64,000 nt of DNA, taken from the NCBI RefSeq assembly GCF_026340565.1, contig NZ_JAPEPB010000001.1, positions 5,432,501 through 5,496,500 on the forward strand. The letters run 5' to 3'. The notes under the pieces are model-generated. The model did not search any database. It worked only from the letters and a program-made list of their open reading frames with translations, and was not told the DNA's origin. Shown one piece after another: positions 43,764 to 52,497 of this stretch (position 1 is the stretch's first letter; the number at the start of each line of letters is the position of its first letter). The stretch comes from Kitasatospora sp. NBC_01287. GTDB taxonomy: Bacteria > Actinomycetota > Actinomycetes > Streptomycetales > Streptomycetaceae. The position numbers and the translations under genes were made by a program.

Positions 43764-44158
43764 ATCATCTCTGGATACAGCTGATCCTCGTCCTGGGCGC
43801 GGTTGTCGCCGCCTTCCAGTTCATACGCCGCTGGGACCGCGCGAACACCCGTGCCTGGAAGCGCATAGCCTTCTCGCTCTTCGTGGTGGCGAACATCATC
43901 GCGGTGCTCTGGCCGACCGGCGTGACCAAGGTCGCCAGTCTGGTAGGAGTCGGCCGCGGCACCGACCTGGTGCTCTACCTGATGGTGATCGCCATGGCCT
44001 TCCTCGCGCTCAACACCTACCTGCGGTTCCGCTCGCTGGAGAAGAAGCTCACCGACCTGGCCCGCACCGTGGCGATCAACGAGGGCGTCCGCCTGAACAA
44101 CGATCGCCTGGACGTCTCCGTACCGACTGAGCGGGTCTCCACGCCGGCCGAGCGCTGA
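43760..44158 (+). CDS. DUF2304-family membrane protein
   Basis: 132-residue protein with about three hydrophobic helices (including LILVLGAVVAAFQF and LVLYLMVIAMAFLALN) and a short amphipathic tail (SLEKKLTDLARTVAI). DUF2304 proteins often accompany family 2 glycosyltransferases and may act as their membrane partner or channel. The start overlaps the upstream gene. It is followed by two strong hairpins. Confidence 0.85.
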   Translation: MNHLWIQLILVLGAVVAAFQFIRRWDRANTRAWKRIAFSLFVVANIIAVLWPTGVTKVASLVGVGRGTDLVLYLMVIAMAFLALNTYLRFRSLEKKLTDLARTVAINEGVRLNNDRLDVSVPTERVSTPAER

Positions 44159-44185
44159 GTTCGACCGCTTCGTCGCGGACACACA

Positions 44186-44222
44186 CGAAAGAGGGCCGGC
44201 ACTGGGTGCCGGCCCTCTTTCG
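44186..44222 (+). terminator. Terminator after the GT2-DUF2304 pair
   Basis: Perfect 17-bp stem (44186-44202 with 44206-44222) with a TGG loop and TTTCG on its right side. Confidence 0.88.
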
Positions 44223-44348
44223 TCGTGGACTCGACTGCGCCGCTCCGGCGCTCAGTGGGGTCAGGGACCGGCGCGGTGGCCGAAGCAGGTCTTTCGCTGT
44301 CGACGCCGGTGTCCAGGGGCCGTGCCCGGCCCCCTCGACGCACGGTCG

Positions 44349-44421
44349 CGACTCTCCTCACACGCCTCAGGGCCTGGTCCGCACTACGTGGACCAGGCCC
44401 TGAGGCGTGTGAGGAGAGTCG
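44349..44421. terminator. 32-bp perfect inverted repeat (bidirectional terminator candidate)
   Basis: 44349-44380 pairs exactly with 44390-44421 around a 9-nt centre. It begins 2 bases before the stop of the minus-strand gene and is preceded by another terminator, so it separates the convergent GT2-DUF2304 unit from the GT-C-like gene. Length and perfection exceed the other terminators in the window. Confidence 0.85.
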
Positions 44422-44422
44422 G

Positions 44423-46204
44423 TCAGTTGCCCAGGAGGGCGACCAGTCGGCCCAGCGGGGCCTGGCCGCGGGCCGGGTAGGGGTTGCTCTGCGAGCAGTT
44501 GAGCGTGGTCTTCGGCGGCGCGGGAGTGGTCGGCGGCTGCAGCTTCTGCGACGGATGGCACTTGCCGCCCGGGGCGAACGTCGGGCAGCCGCCGTCCAGC
44601 TTGCCCTGGGTCTGGGCGATCCAGGCCAGCGAGCCATCGCTGGAGTGCTCGGGGTTGTCCGGCATGTACTTGCTGGCGGTCGCTGAGCCCGCCATCCCGA
44701 ACAGCAGTCCGAGCGAGCACAGGGCCGCGACGGCCACCCTGATCGAGGTGTGACCCGCGCTCAGGCCACGCGTGTCGGAAGACTCTGCCGCTTCCCGCCG
44801 CCAGGCCTGAAAGCGCTGGGCACCCAGGTACACGGCGAAGCCGACCAACACCAGGAAGCAGTAGAGGAGTTGGGCGCTGGTACGCGGATACAGCATCACG
44901 GCGTCGTTCTTGAACATCTGCGAGGCGTACCAGTAGCGCATCACGAACGCGCTGAGAGCGGCGGCGGCGGCCGTCAGGACCGCTGGGTTGCGCGGCGCGA
45001 GCACCACCGCCAGGCCGGCTCCGACCAGCAGTAGCAGCACGAAGAGGCCGACGCCGCCGAGCTCGCCGGGCAGCGGCCAGGTGCTCATCGTCGCGCTGCC
45101 CGGCAGGTCGCCCTGCCACATCGCGAAGTAGCTGGGCTCGGTGTAGACGTCGAAGTAGCAGTAGCGGTCGACCGCCCCGGCCGAGGACGCCAGGAACCCG
45201 GTCAGATACGTGCCGGCCGTCAGCAGGAACACCACCACCGTCGAGCCCAGTACCACCAGGCCGGTCAGCAGTGCGCGCCCGCCGCCTTCGCGACCCAACC
45301 GGTAGAGGAGGACGACGGTCAGTAGGGTGAGCCCGGCGGCCGACCAGACGAACCAGCCCGAGTACAGCAGGAACATCACCCCGACCACCAGGCCGATGGC
45401 CCCGCCGCGGATCATCGCCTCGCGCCGTCCCAGCTCGGCCGCGCGCTGCACGGTGTGCAGCAGCTTCGCCAGTACGGGAAGCAGTCCGACGAGGACGAAG
45501 GCGGTGTAGGGCTTGTAAGGGTCCATCAGGGGCAGTGCTGCGACCACGCCCAGGCCCAGGGACCACAGCGGAGGCAGCAGCAGCCGCCAGGTCAGGTAGG
45601 CGACCGGACCGAGCAGCGCGGTGAAGCCGAGGTCGACCATCTTCAGCGCGAAGCCCACATCGCCACCCGCGAAGGCCTGTGCGTACCAGGAGACGATGTG
45701 CGGGAACAGCGGCGGGTAGGTGCCGTCCATCGGCTTGCCCTGCATCAGCTGCTGCGCCCAGATCTGCAGTTGCCCCGAGTCACCGGTCTGGGCGTTGAGC
45801 GGCCACGGCGTGCCCCGCAGCGCCACCGCGACACCCGCGGCCGTGACGCCAGTGGCCAGTCCCGCGAACGCGGCGGCGGCGAAGCGGACCGAGAGCACCC
45901 GGCCGCGGCGCATGGCCGGGACGAGAGCCAACACCACGATCAGCATGAGCAGCAGCAGTTGGAGCTGGAGCGCGGCCAGACCGCTGACCTGCCCGATCCG
46001 GGACATCGGATTGGTGTCGACGAACCGTGCGAGCCAGGTGGTCAGCAGCGCGGCCGCGATGCTGACCGCGGCCTCCAGGAGCAACCACCACCGGGAGACC
46101 GATCGGTGCGCCGCCGCGTGCCCGGACCCCGAAGATCTTGGGCGGCGTCTTGATGGCCGAGGCCATAGGTCACCGCTGGGCGCATCGGGTGTGCTGATCG
46201 TCAC
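44423..46204 (-). CDS. Polytopic GT-C-like glycosyltransferase (AftA-like candidate)
   Basis: 593-residue membrane protein with about 11-13 helices and an extracytosolic C-terminal segment rich in Cys, Pro and Lys. The region GTYPPLFPHIVSWYAQ resembles the conserved loop of AftA-type arabinofuranosyltransferases and other GT-C enzymes that use polyprenyl-phosphate sugars. This is a family-level resemblance, not a firm assignment. GTG at 46204 is preferred (AGGA 8 bases upstream). It is divergent from the paralogous GT-C-like gene at 46412. Confidence 0.65.
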   Translation of the reverse strand: MTISTPDAPSGDLWPRPSRRRPRSSGSGHAAAHRSVSRWWLLLEAAVSIAAALLTTWLARFVDTNPMSRIGQVSGLAALQLQLLLLMLIVVLALVPAMRRGRVLSVRFAAAAFAGLATGVTAAGVAVALRGTPWPLNAQTGDSGQLQIWAQQLMQGKPMDGTYPPLFPHIVSWYAQAFAGGDVGFALKMVDLGFTALLGPVAYLTWRLLLPPLWSLGLGVVAALPLMDPYKPYTAFVLVGLLPVLAKLLHTVQRAAELGRREAMIRGGAIGLVVGVMFLLYSGWFVWSAAGLTLLTVVLLYRLGREGGGRALLTGLVVLGSTVVVFLLTAGTYLTGFLASSAGAVDRYCYFDVYTEPSYFAMWQGDLPGSATMSTWPLPGELGGVGLFVLLLLVGAGLAVVLAPRNPAVLTAAAAALSAFVMRYWYASQMFKNDAVMLYPRTSAQLLYCFLVLVGFAVYLGAQRFQAWRREAAESSDTRGLSAGHTSIRVAVAALCSLGLLFGMAGSATASKYMPDNPEHSSDGSLAWIAQTQGKLDGGCPTFAPGGKCHPSQKLQPPTTPAPPKTTLNCSQSNPYPARGQAPLGRLVALLGN

Positions 46205-46411
46205 GGACGGGATCCTTTGGCAAGGGCAACGAGAGGTTGGTTGGCGGTACACGGGTGCGGATGCTTATAGTAACCGGGCCGACCGATGCCCTCCGCCAGC
46301 AGGCGTTGCCGAATACGGCATAACGGACAGTTACGACCTCGCCGCTTAGTCGCGCTGTTTTCCGCGTTGTCCATAAGAAATCCGATCAGGAATTGCGAGG
46401 TACAGCCGCCG
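46205..46411. promoter_or_regulatory. Divergent promoter region of the two GT-C-like genes
   Basis: 207 bases between the divergent starts, noticeably richer in A and T than the surroundings. A TATAGT at 46266-46271 is a candidate -10 for the plus-strand gene with TTGGCG (46241-46246) upstream at a 19-nt distance. An inverted repeat CGTTGCCG / CGGC..AACG (46304-46325) lies near the centre. No gene is seen inside. Confidence 0.45.
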
Positions 46412-48208
46412 ATGAGTGGCGTCGAGGTCGTGAAGGGCGGGATCGACGGCTCCGAGAGCGGTCCCGCGGAGCCTGAAACCGTCCTGAGCAGCCGGTTCGC
46501 CGAACTTGCCGGACGATCGTGGTTCTGGCCGGTCATCCTGGTGGGTGGGTATTTCGCCCAGTTGCTGTTCCGGATTTCTCTGGTAATCCACCGTGCTTAT
46601 CCGTCGGTCCAGGCCGATGAGTCGTCGTATCTCGTGCTGGCCCGTGTTCTCGCGGGCCGGTCCGGTACCGAGATGCCCAATGACACGGTGATTCCGGGCG
46701 GTTACTCACTGCTGATATCGCCGGCGCTGCGGTTGGCCGACAACCCGGTCACCGCCTACCACCTCGTGCTCGACATCAACGCGGTCGTCAACGCGCTGAT
46801 GTTCCCGCTGCTCTTCGTGGCGCTGCGCCGGCTCGCCCTGCCGCGGCCGCTGGCCGCGCTGACGGCCTTCGCCGCCGCGCTGCTTCCGCCGGTGATCTTC
46901 TACTCCGAGTTCGCCATGGCGGACGCCATCTTCCAGACCGTGGTGCTCTGTTGGGTGATCACCATGCACGGGTGGCTGTCCGAGGGCCCGCTGCGGCGCC
47001 GGTACTGGTTCGCGGGGGCTTTCGGCCTGGCGACCGGTTACGCCATGGCCGTGCACGACCGCGGCACCGTGATGGCCGTGTTCTCCGCAGTACTACTGGT
47101 GCTCGCGCTGGTCTTCAACTGGGCCCCGCGCCGCACTACGCTCACTGCTTTCGCCGTCCTCGCGGTGGGCGTGGCGGGGGCCGAGGCCCTGTCCTCCTTC
47201 CTGACCAGTCAGTTCACGGCCAAGGGCGCCGGCAATGCCAACGCGGTACTCGACGGCCTGGAGAACGGCGCGATTCTCGGCCGCACGATCGTCCGCACCT
47301 TCGGGCAGTTCTGGTACCTGATGATCTCCTCCTGGGGCATCGGCGCTATCGGTCTGGCCCTGTGCATCTTCGCGGCCTTCAGCTCGCGAATCGACCGTGC
47401 CGGCCGGATCGTCTCGGTCTGCCTGGTGCTCCTGATGGGCGGCATCGCGCTCGCCTCGGCCGCGTCGCTCGGCGACGACCCACGGATCGACAACTGGGTC
47501 TACGCCCGCTACCTCTCGCCACTGGTCCCGATCTTCTTCCTGATCGGCGCGGCCGTGCTCTACCACGTGCGTCGCCGCCACGTGCTCTTCCTGACCGTCG
47601 CCGGCCTGGGCCTGATGGTCCTGTGCGCGGAGATCGTCATCCTGTACGCGGGCAAGAACCTCTACCGCCAGGCGATCATCGCCTGGGCGATGCCCGACGC
47701 GCTGTTCATGGCCGCGGACTGGACGGCCCTGCACATCTGGCAGACCATGGCCGGCGTCACCGTCGTGGTCGCCGGCTGCGTCCTGATGCGCATGACCGGC
47801 GGCCGCCAGGTCCTCGCCGGCGTCATGGCCACCCTGGTGCTGCTGGCGACCTTCGCTACCAGCACGATCACCACCGGCGTCGCGGACACCTACGCGAAGT
47901 GGCGCAAGGTCTACGCCACCGACTTCACCAAGTCGGCCGGTGTTCAGCGGACGGACCAGGTGGCCATGGACTGGAACGTCAACTGGAACCTGCGGATGAC
48001 GCAGAACTACGAGATCTACTGGGGCCGCATGTGGACCATCGACATGCTGCACGACGAGCAGCCGCCGGCCACGGCGACTCTCGCGGTGCTGCCCTACCCG
48101 CAGGACGGCGAGCCGCTGACCGCCAGCTGGCCGCATCCGCCGGCGGGTTGGCACGTCGACCGGTCGAACAAGGACACGGGCTGGGTCACCTGGCGACGGA
48201 ACGGCTGA
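46412..48208 (+). CDS. GT-C-like polytopic membrane glycosyltransferase (paralogue A)
   Basis: 598-residue membrane protein with about 10-12 helices. The first extracytosolic loop carries the acidic pair in QADESSYLVLARVLAG, typical of GT-C catalytic loops, followed by GGYSLLISPALR and NPVTAYHL. A conserved ARYLSPLVP lies mid-protein and the C-terminus has ASWPHPPAGWHV and WRRNG. All of these recur in the gene at 49204, so the two are paralogues. ATG at 46412 with GCGAGG upstream. The donor and acceptor are unknown. Confidence 0.8.
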   Translation: MSGVEVVKGGIDGSESGPAEPETVLSSRFAELAGRSWFWPVILVGGYFAQLLFRISLVIHRAYPSVQADESSYLVLARVLAGRSGTEMPNDTVIPGGYSLLISPALRLADNPVTAYHLVLDINAVVNALMFPLLFVALRRLALPRPLAALTAFAAALLPPVIFYSEFAMADAIFQTVVLCWVITMHGWLSEGPLRRRYWFAGAFGLATGYAMAVHDRGTVMAVFSAVLLVLALVFNWAPRRTTLTAFAVLAVGVAGAEALSSFLTSQFTAKGAGNANAVLDGLENGAILGRTIVRTFGQFWYLMISSWGIGAIGLALCIFAAFSSRIDRAGRIVSVCLVLLMGGIALASAASLGDDPRIDNWVYARYLSPLVPIFFLIGAAVLYHVRRRHVLFLTVAGLGLMVLCAEIVILYAGKNLYRQAIIAWAMPDALFMAADWTALHIWQTMAGVTVVVAGCVLMRMTGGRQVLAGVMATLVLLATFATSTITTGVADTYAKWRKVYATDFTKSAGVQRTDQVAMDWNVNWNLRMTQNYEIYWGRMWTIDMLHDEQPPATATLAVLPYPQDGEPLTASWPHPPAGWHVDRSNKDTGWVTWRRNG

Positions 48209-48243
48209 CCGGATTCGGCCGATCGGCAAGCAGCTGATTGACT

Positions 48244-48275
48244 GGGCGCCACTCGGCCGCAGCCGGGTGGCGCCC
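48244..48275 (+). terminator. Hairpin between the GT-C-like and GT2 genes
   Basis: 14-bp stem with one T-G pair (48244-48257 with 48262-48275) and a CGCA loop, 35 bases past the stop. It may be a partial terminator because the next gene follows within 40 bases. Confidence 0.7.
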
Positions 48276-48313
48276 CCGCGTACGCGCAAGGACCAGGAGG
48301 TACAGCACCCGCC

Positions 48314-49207
48314 ATGAGTGTCGATTTCGTCATCCCCTACTACGGGGACCCGGAGTACCTGTTCGCCACCATCGACAGCGTCCGGGCCCAGCACCGGCAG
48401 GACTGGCGGCTGACCATCGTGGACGACGGGTACCCGGGGAACCGAGCGTTCGAGTACATCCAGACCCTGGGCGACGACCGGATCCGTTACCAGCGCAACG
48501 ATGAGCGCCTGGGTCCCAACGGCAACACCTACAAGGCGTCCCAGCTGGCCGAGCGGGAGTTCGTCTGCATGATGGGCGCCGACGACCTGCTGGAGCCGGA
48601 CTACCTCGATGTCGTGCTGGAGCGGCTGGAGGCGGATCCGCAGGCCATCATGGTCCAGCCCGGCGTGCGCCTCATGGACAGTGACGGCAACCTGCTGCCC
48701 TCGGCGGGTCTGGGGGACAAGGTCAAGCACGCCATCAGCTCCTCGGCGCGCAAGGCCGGCCGGATCAGCGGCGAGGCCGCGGTCAAGGGCCTGCTGGCCG
48801 GTAACTGGCTGTACACGCCCTCGCTGACCTACCGCCAGTCGGCGCTGTCGAAGATCCCCTACCGCCCGGACATCGACGCCTGCCACGACCTGGCGTTCGT
48901 GGTCGACATGCTGATGGACGGCGGCACCCTGCTGGTCGACCCGCGGGAGGTGTTCCGCTACCGCCGGCACCAGGCCAGCGACTCCTCGCAGCGCGCCAAG
49001 GACGGCAAGCGGTTCGACGAGGAGGCCCGCTACTACGCGCTGATCGCCGACGAGTTGCGCGGCCGTGGCTGGAACGGTGCGGCTCGGGCGGCCGACCTGC
49101 ACCTGACCTCCCGGCTGCACGCCCTGATGCTGGCGGTCGGCCGGCTCGGTGCGGGCGACTTCGCGCACGCTGGGACGATGGCCGGCAAGGCGCTGCGCGG
49201 CAAGTGA
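48314..49207 (+). CDS. Glycosyltransferase family 2
   Basis: 297-residue GT-A-fold enzyme. VDFVIPYYGDPEYL opens the nucleotide-binding domain, IVDDG and GADDLLEPDYLD (DXD-like) are the metal site, and a variable C-terminal acceptor domain follows. AGGAGG lies at about 48294, a somewhat long 13 bases before the ATG. Its stop overlaps the GTG of the next GT-C-like gene (GTGA at 49204-49207), so the two are coupled. Confidence 0.88.
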   Translation: MSVDFVIPYYGDPEYLFATIDSVRAQHRQDWRLTIVDDGYPGNRAFEYIQTLGDDRIRYQRNDERLGPNGNTYKASQLAEREFVCMMGADDLLEPDYLDVVLERLEADPQAIMVQPGVRLMDSDGNLLPSAGLGDKVKHAISSSARKAGRISGEAAVKGLLAGNWLYTPSLTYRQSALSKIPYRPDIDACHDLAFVVDMLMDGGTLLVDPREVFRYRRHQASDSSQRAKDGKRFDEEARYYALIADELRGRGWNGAARAADLHLTSRLHALMLAVGRLGAGDFAHAGTMAGKALRGK

Positions 49208-51036
49208 GCGCCACGACCATCAGCGGTGACCCGGCCGGCCGCGGGGCCACACCCGCGGCGTCGACCCCGCGCCGGCGCGCGCGCGGGACCGCGCGGCCGG
49301 CCGGGGCCCGGCGGGACCCTCGCCTCCTGACGACCCTGGCGCTGGCCGTCGGCTACGTCCTCCAGGTCGGCTTCCGGCTGTGGTTGGTCCGCAACCGGGA
49401 CTGCCCGGCCGTACTGCCGGACGAGACGTACTACCTGGTCCAGGCGCGCATCCTCGCGGGCCTGCCCACCACCTCGATCCCCGGTGACCAGGTCGTGCCG
49501 AGCGGCTACTCGCTGCTGATCTCGCCGGCCCTGCGGATCAGCCACAACCCTGTCACCGCCTACCACCTGATCATGGGTATCAACGCCCTGATGAGCTGCC
49601 TGGTGCTGCCGCTGGCCTACCTGGCACTGCGCCGGCTGGCGCTCTCGCGTCCGGTGGCCCTCATCTTCGCCACCGCGGCCGTCATGCTGCCGCCGGTGGT
49701 GTTCTACTCGCAGTACGCGATGGCGGACACGGCCCTGCCGGCCCTGTTGTTCGCTTGGCTGCTCGGCATCCACGGCCTGCTGTCGCCGGGCACGGTCCGC
49801 CGCCGGGTCGGCTACGGCCTGCTGGCCGCACTGGCGGCCGGCTACTCCCAGCTGACCCACGACCGCGGCGGCGTGGTGGTCGCGTTGACCGTCCTGGTGC
49901 TGCTGGCGGCGTTGGTCCGCGGCTGGGCGCCGCGGGTCGCCACGGCGTCCGCGCTGGGCGTGATCGCGGTCCTGTTCGCGGTGAAGCAACTGATGACCTC
50001 GTGGCTGACGTCCGTCATCGACGGCGCCAAGCCCACGGCTGTGGGCAATGCGGTGCTGGACTCGCTGACCGACACCCATCTGCTGCACCGCACGGTGATG
50101 CGCACCGTCGGGCACCTGTGGTATTTCGTCGTCCAGTCCTGGGGCCTGGGCGCGCTGGCGGCCGTTGTGTGCGTGGCGTGTGTCTTCCACCGCCGCTTGC
50201 CGCGGGCCGACCGGGTGGTCGCGTTCCTCCTGGTGGGGCTGCTGGTGGGAGTTGCGGTGGCGGCCGCGGCCGCGCTGGAGGAGGACTACCGCTACGACAC
50301 CGTCACCTACGCCCGCTACCTGTCGCCCCTGGTCCCGGTCTTCTTCGTGGTCGCCGCGGCGGTGCTCTGCCGGCTGTCCGGCCGCCTGCTGCTCTGGCTG
50401 ACCCTGGGCACGGTGGCTCTGGCCCTGGCACAGACCGAGCTGCTGCTCAAGCTCGCCGAGAAGACCTTCCCCAAGGACCACTACGTCCGGTGGGGGCTGC
50501 CCGACGCCTCCTTCCTGCAGAGCCGCTGGACCGGCCGGTGGAACGAGTACCACGTGGTGATCACCATCGTGGTCGCGCTGGTCGTCTTCGCCGCCGTGAT
50601 GCTGATCCGGTTCGCCGGCGGGCGTCGTCGTGCCGTTGTGGCCACCGCTGTGGCCGGCCTGGCGCTGGCGGCGCTGGCCGGGTACGCGACGGCGACCATC
50701 ACCGACTACGTGACCAAGCCCACGCAGAACGCGGCCCACGAGAGCTCGATCGACTTCACCCGGCAGGCGGGGATCACCCCTGACGACCGGGTCGTCATGG
50801 ACGGTCACTTCGATTGGACATCACGGACGGTGATGCCCTATCTACAGCTGCGCGGTCGGACCTGGGTCTGGCAGCTGCTGGACGACCCGCACCCGCCGGC
50901 CGATGCCAACGTCGCGGTACTCGGTATCTGGGGTGGCGGCAAGCCCGCGACGGCGAGTTGGCCGAACGCCCCCGCGGGCTGGCACGTCGCGGTGGCCAGG
51001 CCCGATCTGAACTGGGTCGTCTGGCGCCGTGACTGA
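49204..51036 (+). CDS. GT-C-like polytopic membrane glycosyltransferase (paralogue B)
   Basis: 610-residue membrane protein with the same plan as the gene at 46412: LPDETYYLVQARILAG, GYSLLISPALR, NPVTAYHL, ARYLSPLVP, and the C-terminal ASWPNAPAGWHV / NWVVWRRD. A basic Ala/Arg/Pro segment (residues 1-35) precedes the first helix. GTG start overlaps the upstream stop. The pair flanks a GT2 gene, suggesting a shared glycan pathway. It ends in a 15-bp hairpin. Confidence 0.8.
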   Translation: MSATTISGDPAGRGATPAASTPRRRARGTARPAGARRDPRLLTTLALAVGYVLQVGFRLWLVRNRDCPAVLPDETYYLVQARILAGLPTTSIPGDQVVPSGYSLLISPALRISHNPVTAYHLIMGINALMSCLVLPLAYLALRRLALSRPVALIFATAAVMLPPVVFYSQYAMADTALPALLFAWLLGIHGLLSPGTVRRRVGYGLLAALAAGYSQLTHDRGGVVVALTVLVLLAALVRGWAPRVATASALGVIAVLFAVKQLMTSWLTSVIDGAKPTAVGNAVLDSLTDTHLLHRTVMRTVGHLWYFVVQSWGLGALAAVVCVACVFHRRLPRADRVVAFLLVGLLVGVAVAAAAALEEDYRYDTVTYARYLSPLVPVFFVVAAAVLCRLSGRLLLWLTLGTVALALAQTELLLKLAEKTFPKDHYVRWGLPDASFLQSRWTGRWNEYHVVITIVVALVVFAAVMLIRFAGGRRRAVVATAVAGLALAALAGYATATITDYVTKPTQNAAHESSIDFTRQAGITPDDRVVMDGHFDWTSRTVMPYLQLRGRTWVWQLLDDPHPPADANVAVLGIWGGGKPATASWPNAPAGWHVAVARPDLNWVVWRRD

Positions 51037-51052
51037 TCTCGGTCGGCGATAG

Positions 51053-51088
51053 TCGGGGCCGGCGTGGCACATACCACGCCGGCCCCGA
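51053..51088 (+). terminator. Terminator of the glycan cluster
   Basis: Perfect 15-bp stem (51053-51067 with 51074-51088), CACATA loop, TTGG downstream. It lies 16 bases past the stop. Confidence 0.88.
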
Positions 51089-51364
51089 TTGGCTTTCCCA
51101 CCTCGTGCTATGGCAGGATGTCCAAGTTGCTCGGTTGAGTGCCGATGCTGCGCGCCTCCCGCCGGGAGGACCGGAAGCGAGTCCCATGTACTCGTCGTTC
51201 CCGTGATGGCCGTTCATGTGGCCGCGTTGTACCCCAGGGTGCCGCGTGTGGCCGCAGTGGTGTGTAAGCGACACCGCGGCAGCTGCGGGGCGGACGTACG
51301 GGAATCTTCCGGGAAGCGTGGGCAGGGCCTCGACCCGGCGTTCTGTGGGTGCAAGGCAATCCGG

Positions 51365-51395
51365 ATCCTCGGGAAGAGGATTTCTGCTCTTTTTT
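51365..51395 (+). promoter_or_regulatory. Overlapping hairpins with T-run upstream of rpsJ
   Basis: ATCCTC (51365-51370) pairs with GAGGAT (51376-51381). The alternative pairing AAGAG (51374-51378) with CTCTT (51387-51391) is followed by six T (51390-51395). The two are mutually exclusive, as in an attenuator. The T-run is the longest in the S10 leader. Both stems are short. Confidence 0.4.
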
Positions 51396-51454
51396 AAGCG
51401 CGGGCGCGACACGCCCGAGCGCGGGGGCCGGAGGGCAACCACCCAGGATCACCA

Positions 51455-51481
51455 CCGAACGAGTCCGCCGGACGAGTTCGG
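51455..51481 (+). promoter_or_regulatory. Palindromic element with tandem G-A mismatch upstream of rpsJ
   Basis: CCGAAC (51455-51460) and GTTCGG (51476-51481) flank GA/GA (51461-51462 with 51474-51475), then GTCC with GGAC around a GCC loop. The GA-GA mismatch would form sheared pairs inside the RNA hairpin. It ends 42 bases before the rpsJ ATG. The rest of the 51089-51522 leader shows no gene. Confidence 0.5.
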
Positions 51482-51522
51482 CCGTAGTAGCAGCAGACGA
51501 CACAAAGGACTACTGAGTAGCC

Positions 51523-51831
51523 ATGGCGGGACAGAAGATCCGCATCCGGCTCAAGGCCTACGACCACGAGGTGATTGACTCCTCGGCGAAGAAGATCGTC
51601 GAGACCGTCATTCGCACTGGTGCGCAGGTCGCGGGCCCGGTGCCGCTGCCCACTGAGAAGAACGTGTACTGCGTCATCCGCTCGCCGCACAAGTACAAGG
51701 ACTCGCGCGAGCACTTCGAGATGCGCACTCACAAGCGTCTGATCGACATCCTCGACCCGACCCCGAAGACCGTTGACTCGCTGATGCGCCTCGACCTTCC
51801 GGCCGGCGTCGACATCGAGATCAAGCTCTGA
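51523..51831 (+). CDS. rpsJ: 30S ribosomal protein S10
   Basis: 102-residue protein of the 30S head, also part of the NusB antitermination complex. IRLKAYDHEVIDSSAKKIVE opens the fold and the THKRLIDILDP segment is conserved. First gene of the S10 operon, after a long leader. rplC starts 14 bases after its stop. Confidence 0.98.
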   Translation: MAGQKIRIRLKAYDHEVIDSSAKKIVETVIRTGAQVAGPVPLPTEKNVYCVIRSPHKYKDSREHFEMRTHKRLIDILDPTPKTVDSLMRLDLPAGVDIEIKL

Positions 51832-51845
51832 GAGGCGCGACGAAG

Positions 51846-52493
51846 ATGGCAAAGCAGATTAAGGGCATCCTGGGCGAGAAGCTCGGCATGACCCAGGTCT
51901 GGGACGAGAACAACCGGATCGTTCCGGTGACCGTCGTCAAGGCCGGGCCCAATGTCGTGACCCAGGTCCACACCGCCGACAGCGCGAGCGGCTACGACGC
52001 CGTGCAGATCGGCTTCGGCGAGATCGACCCCCGCAAGGTGAACAAGCCCCTCGCGGGTCACTTCGCCAAGGCCGGTGTCACCCCGCGCCGCCACCTGGTC
52101 GAGCTGCGTACCTCGGACGCGTCCGAGTACACGCTGGGCCAGGAGATCACCGCCGAGCTGTTCGAGGCGGGTGTCAAGGTCGACGTGACCGGCACCTCCA
52201 AGGGCAAGGGCTTCGCCGGTGTCATGAAGCGTCACAACTTCAAGGGCCTCGGCGCCGGGCACGGCGTGCAGCGCAAGCACCGTTCGCCCGGCTCGATCGG
52301 TGGCTGCGCCACCCCGGGTCGCGTGTTCAAGGGCATGAAGATGGCCGGCCGGATGGGCCACGAGCGCGTGACCACCCAGAACCTGACCATCCACGCCGTT
52401 GACGCGGAGAAGGGGCTGCTCCTGATCAAGGGAGCGATCCCCGGTCCGAACGGCGGCCTCATCCTCGTCCGCACCGCGGCGAAGGGGCTGTGA
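51846..52493 (+). CDS. rplC: 50S ribosomal protein L3
   Basis: Primary 23S rRNA-binding protein near the peptidyl-transferase centre. 215 residues with the GEKLGMTQVWDE start and the FAGVMKRHNFKG and GSIGGCATPGRVFKGMKMAGR extension. In the S10 operon after rpsJ. Confidence 0.98.
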   Translation: MAKQIKGILGEKLGMTQVWDENNRIVPVTVVKAGPNVVTQVHTADSASGYDAVQIGFGEIDPRKVNKPLAGHFAKAGVTPRRHLVELRTSDASEYTLGQEITAELFEAGVKVDVTGTSKGKGFAGVMKRHNFKGLGAGHGVQRKHRSPGSIGGCATPGRVFKGMKMAGRMGHERVTTQNLTIHAVDAEKGLLLIKGAIPGPNGGLILVRTAAKGL

Positions 52494-52497
52494 GGAT

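Noticed and set aside
51089..51397. 102-codon open frame upstream of rpsJ
   Set aside because: Cys/Arg/Pro-rich composition without domain pattern; it overlaps the S10 leader structures and looks like chance.
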